DNA of 64,000 nt, taken from the NCBI GenBank assembly GCA_964036195.1, contig OZ038453.1, forward strand, positions 20,125,206-20,189,205. The letters run 5' to 3'. Each line of letters begins with the position of its first letter. Within the stretch, counting starts at the first letter, position 1. The notes beneath the pieces were generated by a model. It was given only the letters and a program-made list of their open reading frames with translations. It was not told the DNA's origin and did not search any database. The DNA comes from Sphaerolaimus hirsutus. Taxonomy: Eukaryota; Nematoda; Chromadorea; Monhysterida; Sphaerolaimidae. A program made the position numbers and the translations under genes. Below are positions 47,004 to 58,286 of the stretch, in pieces.

Positions 47004-49229
47004 ACTATCCACTCTTCCACTATTGAATGCTCTATATGGTCAGTTTTCACAAATGGCATGAATTTTTGTCAGGTGGTGTTGGCAACAGTTTGGTGTTGGC
47101 AACAGGGTTGTTTGCCCTTAAGATTACCTAATGTGAAACACAGCAAAAAATGGTTGTAGATGTGCAGTGAAGCGTCATGAAGTGTTTTCATGATTCACCA
47201 AGAACGCTGGAGCTTCCACACACATAACAAATATCTGCATAAAGACATTTCACACTTCTTAATATGGAACTCCCAGACAAATATATACATAGGGGAAACG
47301 TGTGAAAGCGCTAGCACCATGAGGTGTCTTCCACATTTTTGGATGTGCATGGTGAAGCTAGGTGAAGCGGGTGGAAGACACTTCACTGAGATTTTCTTGA
47401 TGTTGGTGGAAGCGAGTGAAATCGAGTGAAAGTGCGCCGCTTCACGCGCATCCAGCCTGGTTCCACACCTTCATGGATCCATTTTTTTGCTGTGAAAACT
47501 CAAATGATGACAAATGCTGATATCACCATCACTTAGTTTCCATTTTGTGTGTCACAAAGATGTAAACTGTTTTAGTATTTTTTTATGTCATCCTATGCAT
47601 TTTATGCTTTATTTAATGGTTGCACACACAGCATACCAAAAAGGCAAGAAAAATGTGCTTAATACATTTTTTAGTATTGATTGTGCAATTTTTTGCCGAA
47701 ACTGTTGCACCTGATACAAAAAACCTGGGTGACAGCATGGCAATGACTTTTGCTATGAATATGACCAACAGTAAATTTTATTGTAAAATGGAAAGTGGAA
47801 AGCCTGAAATCAGTGCTGACTGACAAGGTTTACTCGATGTCTGGGATGTGAGACAACAAATTCTGGTCTGGATGAAGACTCCTGAAGGCTGTGTGCCTGC
47901 TTTCAGTTTTGCTGTTTGCAAATAGAAAATTAAGAGCGTATTAAATTGAACTGGATGAAATATTTTGGTTGCATTGACTCAAACTTGCTCAGCATACCTG
48001 GCACTGCTGCAAATTCTGAGCATCTATTTAACCAAATGTCCATTGCAACAACCAGGCGCTTAAGGTTGAGTAAAAATGGTTGCAGTGCAAAATGTTTTTT
48101 AAGTTGTCATTGAGGTTGTAGGTTGAATTTTACTGTTCTGATATTTGCTTGATGTTTTCACTTGTAAAATATTGTATAAATATTGTAGAATGATAATAAA
48201 TGACTGTGGGATATTAAAGTACATTTTTGTGTCTGCAAATGGTAAACAACACCCAGAATATCACTTGAAAATGAAATTAAGGGCAAGTGATTTTTTGTAA
48301 TTTTTTTCCAGCTTTGAGTTATTTTTTCAGTAATTAAATTATATTTTCTTGAGACCTCGATTGATTTATATATATTTATATTTTTTCCAGATTTGGAGTG
48401 ATATATTTATATATATTTTCCAAAAAATCAGTGATTATTTTGAATGCTAATCCCGGTTCGATTTCAAACTGTGTCGTTGAGCCGAAAATGCAAAAAAGTT
48501 TTGTTCTCACATCACATGGTCGCACAAAAGTAATATCGACCATGAACTGAGCGAAAATCATCCGTCCAAACTTGAACGTGAGACATAAGTATTGGGAATT
48601 AAGTCCACCAACATTGTAGAGTTTCATGTCCACCGAGTATATCTGCGATGCAAACTGGCATCAATAAATACATCATGTAGACACCTTCCCGGACAAGTTC
48701 ACCACCCATTTTTTATTTCACTTCGAATGCAATATCTCCGTCCATGGGGGTGTTATAAGGCTGAAACTTTGTATATATTAAGTTGTAAGACCCCCTTACT
48801 CCCCAACAATGGGGGGAGGTGCGGCGACTCACTACAGGGTGGGTTGCCCTATATGCAAAAAAACTTTTTGTGGCGTTTTTGGTGTACCAAGCAAGTTCAC
48901 CACCCACTTGATTAGCTACACTTTGAAGGCTATATCCTCAGCTGTGAGGGAGGTAGAAAGCTGAAATTTGGGGGATGTCTTGCCAACAACCCCCCTCACA
49001 ATACACCAGTGGGGCGGCTGCCGACGACACACGAAAGCATGGGTCACTGCCAGGGTTGGCAAAATCTCAGAAAAAAAAATAAAATGTCAGATATTTTACG
49101 TTTTTACTAATTTTACTACTTTCCGTTTTTACCACAAAAATACGCCACTCGTCGAGTTTTGCCGCGGCGGAGAATTGCAAATTCCGGTCCCTTTGCGCTT
49201 CCACTTGCGTGCTTAATTAAATAAATAAT
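47004..49229. other. No gene; repeat fragments
   Basis: 47150-47460 has recurring 'gtgaagcg/cttcac' units but no known motif. 48280-48445 is the AT repeat also at 14126 and 34105. 48684-49020 holds two diverged foldback arms ('caagttcaccaccca', 'atggggggaggtgcggcgac') related to 12172-13419. At about 49051 a CAGGGTTGGCAAAATCTCAG terminus suggests the left end of a hAT element that is then interrupted. Confidence 0.55.
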
Positions 49230-51344
49230 TGGTTTTATGGTACGGGGATGTTTACACGCAAATCAGGAACGGCGCCAGTACCCCTTGGGGTCCTGACAGT
49301 TCCTGAGGACGGACACGGCAACTTACCACTCCCTTTCGTAACTGCTGCCAGCGGTTTTACTTTGATTAATTGTTAAAAGCCGTAATTAATGCAAAGCCGA
49401 AATTAATAAAATTCAAATTAAAATTCAAGCAGTTAGTATGCTTCAGGGGGACCAAGTTGGGTTCACGGGAAACTTTATTTTAGCGATGTAGTCAGAGTCA
49501 ATTTCACAATAGCTCAAGTGAGTCGTATAGCCTCTAGTGGGTGAAAAAATGTAAAATCAGCGCGTTTTATAATCACCAAAAACCTACCATAAGCGAAACG
49601 AATACTAAATCAAAGACACAACAATTAACCGTAATAAGCGAATTAATAAGGCAAATTCAATGATCACTGGAAAACCGTAAACATAGCGTACGAGGCACAA
49701 GTAAATTAATTCGATGCGGGAAAAATAACTAATTAATCGAACGGGTGCAAACGTAATTTAAATCAAGCGTAAAGTAACTGTGGTTATCACTGACGTAATT
49801 AAAATGCAATTCATCTCAAAGGTGAGTGTCGTAAACTGGGTTTTATTCAGAGGTTACGGTACAAATTAGAGCAGGTGGTGTGACACGTGTTATCAACCTG
49901 CGCCCCTTTAGGTGAAAAATATTTTTATAGCGCGCCCGACCAAGGCCACAGAAAGAACGCTCATTTGCGGGGTTTGTTCAAGGTTATTGCATTGCCGGGT
50001 AAGGGTTGGAACTTTGGGACTAAACACACGCCACAAAACACTAGCACTTGTGAGTTCACCAATCACCCTAGGTGATGGGAATAATTAATTGGCACTACTG
50101 TGCTCTTCACTATAAACTGTGCTCTGCATGTGTCTTGCAGTCGCATGCCGACAATAATTGCCGTTTGCCACTTTTCCACCCATTACCTAGTCCTAAGTAA
50201 AAAGCACTTGGTCGGGGAATTTTCTGAATGTTATCTATCGGGGCGTCTAAGCATTTAACAGAGTCAACACCTGTTAGCTTAACCAGAAACATTAAAGTCT
50301 TTCTAACCCATTCCCAGACACTGCACCCTTTTAATCAAAAATGTAAACTTGATGAAAGTCTAATAATTATAACGCTCGAAAGTACATATTGGGAAATGCA
50401 AAAGAAAAACGGAAGTATTCACTTAATTAACTCAAAATGCGGGTAACCTAGTTAGCTTAATTAATGAATCACTAAAATAAAAATTAAAAATTAGCGTCAC
50501 ACGGGAAATAATTAAATGATTAACGGAAAAGAACCAATTAATAAATTCATGGCCGCAGTAGTGTCCATTCGGGCGTGCCGTCCTGGGGCTGCGGCTTCGT
50601 TGGCGGATTTGCAGTGCACAGCGAACCGCACGTTCACTGTGACTTCCCTGTGCACCGCGGGTCGTCATTCGGTCGCACATGGTCGTTCTCGAGTCGTCGG
50701 AGTGTCTGCGCAAAATTGTCGTTACGTTTTTACGCATGATTAGTTAGCCATATTTCTACCTACAATCCCACCAGCCATTAATTTTTTACCTCCGGGCTAA
50801 AAACGACATGTTCAGAAAAAGTGTTTTGCGCCGTTTTTTGATTATTCAAAAATCATGCCTTCTCTGCATTTTTCGGTGGACGGCTGTGGCAGTCACATGC
50901 CCTGGGGGTGCAAATATGGCTCGTCTTCATTTGAATTATGGCATCAGCTTTCTGCCGTGCCGGCTTTTTGTGCTCGAAACTTCGAAATTTTGGTTCCCGC
51001 TCAGGGCTCGATGTGAGAAAAAGTTTTTTCTTTTTTGATTTTGGATACTAATTAATCAGACTACTAATCTGTATTATTTCACAGCATCGTGCCACTGTTG
51101 GATGGGCAGTTTGGAATCAACATTCAAATTACCTGCTCGACCGACATGTCGCAGTCCGTGCGTGTGAAAATTGATCGTCGACAAGATTTTCTAGTTGTTT
51201 TCATGGAATATTAACAAGTATGTTTTTTTGTTTGCTGACTATTTTTGTTACAGAGTTGTCTGTTTCTCCTGATGACAAAAAGTTGTGCATGAATTATTAC
51301 ATTGAAACTTTGATAACTGGTTTTTTGACAAAAATTGTTTCGTA
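49230..51344 (-). other. Candidate 3' region / LTR of the large element; no gene
   Basis: About 2.1 kb without coding frames, rich in 'attaattaa' and with moderate GC patches (50560-50720). Purine-rich tracts on the minus strand at about 51018-51038 (aaaaaagaaaaaa) or near 50765-50775 could precede an LTR. Without the 5' LTR I cannot set ends. Confidence 0.4.
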
Positions 51345-54300
51345 TCAATTTTCACAATTACCATTTTCCATGTGGTGTTCTACCTGTTGCGCTGGAGCTT
51401 CCTCCGGTGGCAGTGGGATGGCCTCGACCGCGTCGTGGTGCTCGGGCGGCGGCGAGGGGGGCTCGGCTACGTTCTGCAGTGCCATGGCCGCCATGTCGTT
51501 GCTAATGGGGGAATATTCTTCATTAGGGCGGTAAACTGGTTCGACAACGGGCACCACTTCCTCCAACACCGGCACACCCTCCTCCCGCGCGTCTGCGGAG
51601 GAGTCAGAGCCCGCTGTGGCGGTTTCAATGTCAGACAAACATTCCGCCTGCAGTTCTTCTTCGAGGGCCGGGTATCTGTCCGGTCCGACTAGTTCTTTCA
51701 AGTCGGCCCGCGGGCGCCATTCCGGAGGCCAAAATCCCAACACGTTTCCCCAAATTTGGCCTGACTCGTAAGAGTAAATCCGGTCGGCTTTGTGCTCGAC
51801 CGTCAGAAACCGGTGGAAAAAGGTTGACCACAACATGGTCTCGGCGTTGGCCACCACGATGCGCACACATTTGGCGCGGGAGGTGGCTACGTTTCCCCGG
51901 GGCAACTCCGCTACAAATCCAACTCTACCGTACGCCTTCTTGGGATCGGCATCCAGCTGGGCGGAGTCGGTAGGCGGGCTGCCGCGCACGCAGGAAACGA
52001 TGACCACTTCCGCTTCACGGGCCTGTGCCTTGTCGGCAGTGATCACGCGGGTGGCCCAGTAAGCCGCGTCGTGTTCTGTATGGGCTACTAGTCGACTGAT
52101 TAGGGCGCGCGCCTGCGCCGCATAAAAACAGACAATTAGCAAACTAGCGGGATCGGTAAGATCTGCCCAGGGCAGGGTGGGATCTTCTTTCACTGTGGCC
52201 ACGAGGTAGTCGTACAGGTGCAGGATGATGCGCAGCTCCTTTTTGTTGATTATGGACATGCCTTCTTTCGATTCGCAGCCCTGGTGCACCAGCGTCGATG
52301 ACAGCATGACGCCATCCTCGAAGTCGCCAGGCGCGGGCAACATGGTGGCGCCGTGCGCTGCAGTGTCGTTGTAGGCGCGTAGCAGTCCATTGTACGCCGC
52401 CACGGAGTTGGCCTGAATGAGCTGGCGATGCCCACGGAACACTGTTTCCAAGTGAACCACGGGACATAGTTGGTACTGTGTGAGCCTATCAATGAGGGTG
52501 GGGTCGGGTTTCAGGACAGGCTCCACCCAGTCTTGCACGCGAATCATACGCGTCAATTGTTTACTGTCTCCAAATAGAAGCAACATGCCGTTCACTGGGA
52601 GCTGAGCCGCCTGAGCCACGCTAATTACTGCAGCGTCAGACGCCAAAGACGCTTCGTCAATAATTACCGCGCACGCAGTCACACTTTTTATACGGGCGTC
52701 GTGGGCGGAGTCCAAAGTGACATGGATTTGACCGGGCTGCACCACCTCCAAGAACACCCGGTGCAGCCTGACCGTAGCCCTGACATATTTAGACAGCGCC
52801 CTACGCAGCACCTTACCCCAAAATCCCTGATCAGCTAAACTAGCCTCACCAGCCCGGGCGCCCGCCACGCCTGCCTCGAAGTCATCGAATGGCTGCTCGT
52901 CTCCATCGTCGGCGGTGAGAAATGGCACTTGTTCGGTCAGCTGCGCGCGTATGACGGCGTCGTCCGTGCAGTTGTTGATGATTTCGTCCACCAGTTCGTA
53001 GTCCTTTTTGGCGCCGTCGTACTTTTCCAGCGCTGCCGTCCATTCGGGGCTGAGGCGGACGATGTTGTGGCCGGTTCGCTGTGCTAGGGTGTGCAGGGTT
53101 GGCAATTGGGTCGCGGGGGTGGTGTTATAAGTGGGGTCAGTTTCCCACATGGGACTCAAAACGCGCACCGGAAATGCCGCTCTTAATTTCAAAAATTCTT
53201 CAAAACCCTCCAGTTTTTGCATTTCAGAAAATGGCGTATCAGCCATGGCGGTCCATTTCGCGCGTTCCCGTAATAAAACTTCTAAAGCCCCAAAAATATC
53301 CCGCTGCCCTAATTTATTCAGGTTGGTCAGGGCCCTGCGCGCGCCTTCGTCGGCCGCCGAGTTGACCGTGCACGTGATGAGCGTCGAATGATACTTGGCG
53401 TTCGGCTGCTTGTCCGATGGCAAGTCGGAGCCCGCGCGCACCCTGGGTCTCGAGTTATAATAGTTATAGCCGCGTGAACACACATACGCCAGTTGATTTT
53501 GTGTGGTCGTCTTCCCGGACCCGAAAGGCGAGTCACACATAATCAAAAGGGGTTTGCGCATTCGCACGGCTGTGATCACAGCTCCTAAAACTTCTACCTG
53601 CCCCTGCTGCGGCAAAAACTCACCTAATTTGGCCTGAATCATTTGTTCGTTTTTTCCTCTGAACAATGATTCGTACAACTCAGTAGCCTCGCGGCTAATG
53701 AGCGCCCAGTCAGTTTCGTCATCCAGCAGACGCAAATTCAATATCACAGCTAATTGGATTTGCGCCTCCAGGGTGAGTACTTTTGACCCCTGGACCACTT
53801 TTGGCACCCAGCCGACAGGCGCTTTGTTCAGGGCGGCTTGCAGTGATCGCATGGTTCGGTCGTAATTGGGCGAGTCGTTCGAGCCGCGCACCATGTATCT
53901 TCCACTCTCCAGGGTTCGGGGCAGCGCTGATTGTGACGCCGCCATGTCCAACTTCGCACGCAGCCTTGTAGTGGTTGGCTCTGATTCCACGCTGGTAATT
54001 CTAACTGATAGATTGGGGCTGCCCGCCGCTGGTTTGTCTTCGTCCGGTCTGGCCAGCACCAAGCTCAACACCGACATGGGCGTCGCCTGGTTCAACAGCT
54101 GTGTCTGCGTGTTCACCTGCTCCAGCAAACGCACGCGCTGCTCTTCTGGTCCTTCGAAAGTGTCAGCTTGCAACTCTTCTGGGTCCGGGCGGCGCACCAT
54201 AATATCGCATGCAGTGCCCTGCGGCGTGTGCTCCCAGGACACATGCGCGCACACGTCCGTCGCGCGTTTCGCCCGAAATCGCAAAAATGACTCGTTATAG

Positions 54301-55316
54301 CAGTGAGCCGCTGCTAAAATGCCCAATTTATACCTGAGAAACGAGTCCATGTTGTCTCTGTTCTCTGTGTCTGGCTGGATGCCCGATGTGCTGATATCCT
54401 CGGCCGTGGCGACCTGCAGCCCGTACGCATGGCCGTAGAATTCGTCGCCGAACACGCCCAAATCGTTTAGGTCGTGATATTCGACGTGGGCCAGCCCCAA
54501 CTGCCCAGCACTCAAATTTTCCACTCTGCTGTCACTCACATACTCTCTGTGCAAAATGACCAACTTTTCCGGCCCGGCATCACCTCGCTCCGCCGCGCCC
54601 AGCGGTTCCAGATTCTTGTAATTCGACGGCGTGAAGGCCGCTCGCAGCCGCGCTGTTTTCCAGTCGCTCGTGTAGGGCTGGTAGCCGGAAGTGTCGCCGC
54701 GCGTCAATGTACGTGCCGCTTGAGTGACGCGCCGCGTGCCCTGCGTACTCACGACCACGGGGGCGGCAACGTTTAAGGGGCACTTTGTCTGATTACCCCA
54801 TATCGCGACACCGGTAAACTCCCAGTACCGGGGATTTTCTATTTTTTGTGCGATTGCGGTCGCCGAGAAACGCATCCCGTGGCGCACTAGGGGCAGGAAC
54901 ATCGAGGGGTGTTGTTTCTGAATTCTCGCGCACAAATCCACCAGCTGGGTGGTCCGTTTGTCCCTAGCCGCCTTGGCCCGCTTATTCGAATAATAAAAAT
55001 ACGGATAAGCCTCATCCGCATTCACCCACTGCTCGTTTTCGCTGAGTATCGCCATCGTCTGCTCAGAAATTCTCACATGGCACTGATACTCAACATGCCC
55101 GTCGGCGCCCGAGTCAATATACACCCTATCTACCCAACCTTCGAATTTCCCTCTGCTGGGGTAGATTTCCGGTCCATTTTGCATCTGCTGCGCGCGGTAG
55201 AGTTGTCGCGGGGGAATGGTTCCGCCGCCGCAGGCACCATGTGTATTTGTCTCCTTGGATTTAATGGGCGGGGCGTCTGCACCTTCAAATGGGCGTTTGC
55301 GAGAGGCCGAAGCCAT
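51345..55316 (-). CDS. Superfamily 1 (Upf1-like) helicase carried by the element
   Basis: 1323 aa from ATG 55316 (MASASRKRP), intact and intronless. Motif I GSGKTT at 599-604, motif II DEAS at 887-890, motif III GDSKQL at 916-921, an arginine-containing VFRGHRQ block just after, then AREAEVVIVSC (motif V) and NVATSRAK at about 1142-1149 (motif VI). This order and the 'SRAK' motif fit the Upf1-like SF1B group, which unwinds RNA or DNA with ATP. The first 550 residues have no motif I recognise. It lies 222 bp after the integrase stop, on the same strand, in the position usually held by env. A role in unwinding element RNA or escaping RNA decay is speculation. A captured host or viral helicase is the likely origin. 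Confidence 0.85.
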   Translation of the reverse strand: MASASRKRPFEGADAPPIKSKETNTHGACGGGTIPPRQLYRAQQMQNGPEIYPSRGKFEGWVDRVYIDSGADGHVEYQCHVRISEQTMAILSENEQWVNADEAYPYFYYSNKRAKAARDKRTTQLVDLCARIQKQHPSMFLPLVRHGMRFSATAIAQKIENPRYWEFTGVAIWGNQTKCPLNVAAPVVVSTQGTRRVTQAARTLTRGDTSGYQPYTSDWKTARLRAAFTPSNYKNLEPLGAAERGDAGPEKLVILHREYVSDSRVENLSAGQLGLAHVEYHDLNDLGVFGDEFYGHAYGLQVATAEDISTSGIQPDTENRDNMDSFLRYKLGILAAAHCYNESFLRFRAKRATDVCAHVSWEHTPQGTACDIMVRRPDPEELQADTFEGPEEQRVRLLEQVNTQTQLLNQATPMSVLSLVLARPDEDKPAAGSPNLSVRITSVESEPTTTRLRAKLDMAASQSALPRTLESGRYMVRGSNDSPNYDRTMRSLQAALNKAPVGWVPKVVQGSKVLTLEAQIQLAVILNLRLLDDETDWALISREATELYESLFRGKNEQMIQAKLGEFLPQQGQVEVLGAVITAVRMRKPLLIMCDSPFGSGKTTTQNQLAYVCSRGYNYYNSRPRVRAGSDLPSDKQPNAKYHSTLITCTVNSAADEGARRALTNLNKLGQRDIFGALEVLLRERAKWTAMADTPFSEMQKLEGFEEFLKLRAAFPVRVLSPMWETDPTYNTTPATQLPTLHTLAQRTGHNIVRLSPEWTAALEKYDGAKKDYELVDEIINNCTDDAVIRAQLTEQVPFLTADDGDEQPFDDFEAGVAGARAGEASLADQGFWGKVLRRALSKYVRATVRLHRVFLEVVQPGQIHVTLDSAHDARIKSVTACAVIIDEASLASDAAVISVAQAAQLPVNGMLLLFGDSKQLTRMIRVQDWVEPVLKPDPTLIDRLTQYQLCPVVHLETVFRGHRQLIQANSVAAYNGLLRAYNDTAAHGATMLPAPGDFEDGVMLSSTLVHQGCESKEGMSIINKKELRIILHLYDYLVATVKEDPTLPWADLTDPASLLIVCFYAAQARALISRLVAHTEHDAAYWATRVITADKAQAREAEVVIVSCVRGSPPTDSAQLDADPKKAYGRVGFVAELPRGNVATSRAKCVRIVVANAETMLWSTFFHRFLTVEHKADRIYSYESGQIWGNVLGFWPPEWRPRADLKELVGPDRYPALEEELQAECLSDIETATAGSDSSADAREEGVPVLEEVVPVVEPVYRPNEEYSPISNDMAAMALQNVAEPPSPPPEHHDAVEAIPLPPEEAPAQQVEHHMENGNCEN

Positions 55317-55538
55317 TATAATTATAATGTGATAAAATAATTAATTGCGAAGTTTTGTGAACGGGGAAAGTAATAAGAACTCGTGCGGTCCAGTTGCCCG
55401 TGGGCAAAAGGGGTGCACGAGCTTCCTAAAAACACACACACACCTCACACACACTTCATACCTGTTGTACCTGACTTCGTGCTGTTTGACGCGACGGCGA
55501 TGATCGTAACGGCCAATTAATCAGCTAATTAATCAATT
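55317..55538 (-). promoter_or_regulatory. Integrase-helicase spacer with splice-like signals
   Basis: On the minus strand, 'acaacaggtatgaag' (donor-like) is followed after 36 bases by 'gtgtgtgtttttaggaag' (acceptor-like), about 115 bases before the helicase ATG. An acceptor here would allow a spliced helicase mRNA from an upstream donor. AT-rich inverted 'aattaatcagctaattaat' follows the integrase stop. Confidence 0.35.
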
Positions 55539-58286
55539 TTAGTCGTCGCCGTATAATTCACTGTAAGAAGGGGGGATTAAATATTCACTGGTTGCCTTGC
55601 AACGATCTGCGTGAACTACATAAATTTTCTTATTAATATTGTTGAATAAAGTCACTAATGGGTGGGCATAATCAATGCACTCATACGGGCCGATAAAGCG
55701 AGGCGCGAATTTCTTACTGGGGCCCGTCAACTGAGTAATACGCGGCGTGTATACGCGTACCGCTTGCCCGCGTTGCACATTCAATCGGCGCGCACGGCGA
55801 TTGGCGTAAAATTGCTCCTTTTGCTGCGCCTTTGCTAAAGCGGTATGCGCTGCTTCGCGTGCTGTGGTCAGACGCGCGCCTAATTCATTTATAAGAGCGC
55901 GCTTATGCGGCAATGAGGGCAATGCCTCGTTGTCAGGGGGAGGCTCGATCATTCGCTCCCACATGGACGCAGCAGGCTTGCCAAATAGCAACGCATAGGG
56001 GGTGGTTTGCAAGGAAGGGTGTTTCGATGTATTGTACGCGTGTACAGCGGCGCCTAAATGTATGTCCCAATCGTCATGTGTACGATTTACGTAGTGTGAT
56101 ACTATTTCCATCAGAACACCATTCCTACGTTCCACCATTCCGTTGCTCTTGGGGGTGTACGCAAATGATGTATGTTGGGTCGCGTTCAAATATTGTAGAA
56201 GCTTGGCAAAAGTGCCCTCGGTAAAGCTAGGGGCGTTATCACTGAGTATAATGGCCGGCACACTAAATATGGGCAAAATGTGCAACAGAAATGCAAATGA
56301 TACTGTGTCTTGTTTTATGTCGGGAACGGGCACAGCAATTCCAAAACGCGTGCACTGATCAACAAATACTAACACATGTCGGTTTCTGCGTTTCGTGGTT
56401 AGTAAAGGTCCTATTGCGTCTACCGCTATCACATCACCTGGCCTTTTGGCTACCTGGCGGCACACCATTTGAGTTCGCATTGCCGCTCTGAGACCTTTCT
56501 TGGCGTTGCACGAAGGGCAGGTGGCAACCCAGCGCGCACTTTCTGGCCGCATTCCTGGAAACCACGCGAATTCCTGCAACCTTTCGAATGTTTTTATTAT
56601 TCCTAAATGGCCCGCCGTAGGGTGATTGTGAGCTAATTCTAACACGAATGGAACTAATTCCGATGGAATACATACGGGGTCGTATAATTGTATACCTGGT
56701 ATCTGGGACGTTCCCGCTTGGCGACGTAATAAACCGTATTGGTCAATAAAATACGGCGCGGCGCTGTAAAAATTATCTGCGCGACACACTTCTATAGTTG
56801 TAGCTATGTATGGTTCTTCTGCTTGTAGTCGCTTCAATTTGTCAACCGAAGTCATTGGAGGTAGTGCCATGATTGTACTGCGCTTAGTTGCACTCGTCAA
56901 ACCCGGAACAACTTCATTTCCGGCTCCTGAACCACCTGCCATTGTTCCGGTTCCAGGCGCTTCCGCATTCCGCTGCCGCTCTCGCAGCCCGGGTGACTCC
57001 GCCTCTTTTCGCCCGCGCGTCCGGTCGCTGATTGGTCGCAGTAACTCCGCCTCCTCGTTTACGCTGATTGGCTGGTACGCTGTCCTGCTTGCCGCAGCTA
57101 CCGTAACCTGCCTATCGTGCGGGATAGCGATTTCACGGCACGTAACTTGTGCGAACTGCTCAAAGGCCTCGTCCAGGTCCTTTTTCTCGTCGAATACCAC
57201 TGGTGCGTCTTGCCTTCTGGATAAGGCATCTGCTAATTCGTTGCTTTTTCCCCGCAAATGCTTGAACGTGATTTGGTACGGCGTAATTGCTAAAGCGAAC
57301 TTGTGCAGCATGGCGTGCGGGGTAGTCTCTAAATTAGGATTCTTTACCCACGAAATACTCTTGGCGTCAGTCCAGACTTCAAAGGGCCGTCCCGCCAGAT
57401 AACAATGCCAGTTACGTATGCTTTCGTAGATTGCACACGCTTCCAGGGAAATCGCTGGCCATTTGCTTTGGGTTGCTCCTAACTTCCGGCTGTAAAAGGC
57501 ACATGCATGTAGTATTTTCTCGTCCTCTGCTCGTTGTGCTAACACGCCTGCAACAGCAATTTTAGAGGCATCCGTGATAATTATAAACATTCGTTTGGGA
57601 TCGGGAAACTGCAGACATGGGCTTCCTAATAATGCTTCCTTGAGCTTATGGAAAGCTTCCAGTGCCTTGGGTTTCGATGTCAAATCCACCGGGGTGTCGC
57701 TATTGTAATTTTCTCTTGGTCCCGTACGCGTGAGATTTGACAAGGGTACAGCTAGCTCTGCGCATCTGTGAATCATGCGTCTGAAAAAACCGATAGCTCC
57801 CAGAAATCCCTTTACCTCTTTTACGGTAGTTGGTACCGGCCAGTCCTGAATAATGTGCCGTTTATCATCTGGTACGCACACGCCGTCACGACCAATCATA
57901 AATCCTAGAAAGCGTACAGCTGTGACGCGTGCGAAAAAACACTTTTTCGGACTAATTTTGAAATTATTCCTAATTAATCTTTCCAACACCTGTCCTATGT
58001 CATATAAATGGGTTTCCCAGGTTGCACTATAAATTAGTAAATCGTCGATGTATAGTAACACATTTCTATGTATTAAACCGGCCATGGCTAATTCAAAACA
58101 GCGCTGCGCTAAACTAGGTGAGCATTTTAATCCCATGGGTAAACGTTTCAGTTGAAATTGTCCAAAAACATTTCTGAATGACGTGATGTGTCGATCATCT
58201 GGATGCAAAGCAATGTTATAGAAAGCTTGATTTATGTCAGCACTGCTAAAAATACTTGCAACTACATAAAGATTCGACTGTTTCAT
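55539..58286 (-). CDS. Ty3/mdg4-type RT (C-part)-RNaseH-integrase
   Basis: 915 codons from an ATG that overlaps the upstream frame by 41 bp in another phase. It begins just before RT motif A (SSADINQAFYNI), with YIDD at 79-82. RNase H starts near 233 (ITDASK) and includes the conserved E (ISLEACAIYE) and a D (VWTDAKS); the 'HLRGKSNELADALSR' end is typical of Ty3-type RNase H. Integrase: HNHPTAGHLG and CPSC zinc site (about 548-593), core D-D-E at VDAIG (about 620), LSDNAPSF (about 680) and MVERRNG (about 718). The C-terminal domain has KFAPRFIGPYE, and no chromodomain is evident. Its natural start is the upstream frame, so the ATG may not be used. Confidence 0.9.
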   Translation of the reverse strand: MKQSNLYVVASIFSSADINQAFYNIALHPDDRHITSFRNVFGQFQLKRLPMGLKCSPSLAQRCFELAMAGLIHRNVLLYIDDLLIYSATWETHLYDIGQVLERLIRNNFKISPKKCFFARVTAVRFLGFMIGRDGVCVPDDKRHIIQDWPVPTTVKEVKGFLGAIGFFRRMIHRCAELAVPLSNLTRTGPRENYNSDTPVDLTSKPKALEAFHKLKEALLGSPCLQFPDPKRMFIIITDASKIAVAGVLAQRAEDEKILHACAFYSRKLGATQSKWPAISLEACAIYESIRNWHCYLAGRPFEVWTDAKSISWVKNPNLETTPHAMLHKFALAITPYQITFKHLRGKSNELADALSRRQDAPVVFDEKKDLDEAFEQFAQVTCREIAIPHDRQVTVAAASRTAYQPISVNEEAELLRPISDRTRGRKEAESPGLRERQRNAEAPGTGTMAGGSGAGNEVVPGLTSATKRSTIMALPPMTSVDKLKRLQAEEPYIATTIEVCRADNFYSAAPYFIDQYGLLRRQAGTSQIPGIQLYDPVCIPSELVPFVLELAHNHPTAGHLGIIKTFERLQEFAWFPGMRPESARWVATCPSCNAKKGLRAAMRTQMVCRQVAKRPGDVIAVDAIGPLLTTKRRNRHVLVFVDQCTRFGIAVPVPDIKQDTVSFAFLLHILPIFSVPAIILSDNAPSFTEGTFAKLLQYLNATQHTSFAYTPKSNGMVERRNGVLMEIVSHYVNRTHDDWDIHLGAAVHAYNTSKHPSLQTTPYALLFGKPAASMWERMIEPPPDNEALPSLPHKRALINELGARLTTAREAAHTALAKAQQKEQFYANRRARRLNVQRGQAVRVYTPRITQLTGPSKKFAPRFIGPYECIDYAHPLVTLFNNINKKIYVVHADRCKATSEYLIPPSYSELYGDD
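58246..58252 (-). other. Frame break inside RT: TTTTT before TAG
   Basis: On the minus strand the upstream frame reads TAT TTT TAG; one base later the frame continues into RT motif A. The T5 run gives either a one-base insertion (mutation or assembly error) or a +1 slip at UUU-U. It splits RT between the fingers and the first catalytic aspartate. Confidence 0.8.

Noticed and set aside
51230..51260. Plus-strand polypyrimidine tract plus CAG near 51240 as an exon boundary of a host gene
   Set aside because: No coding frame follows on the plus strand, and the minus-strand helicase starts nearby; most likely chance.
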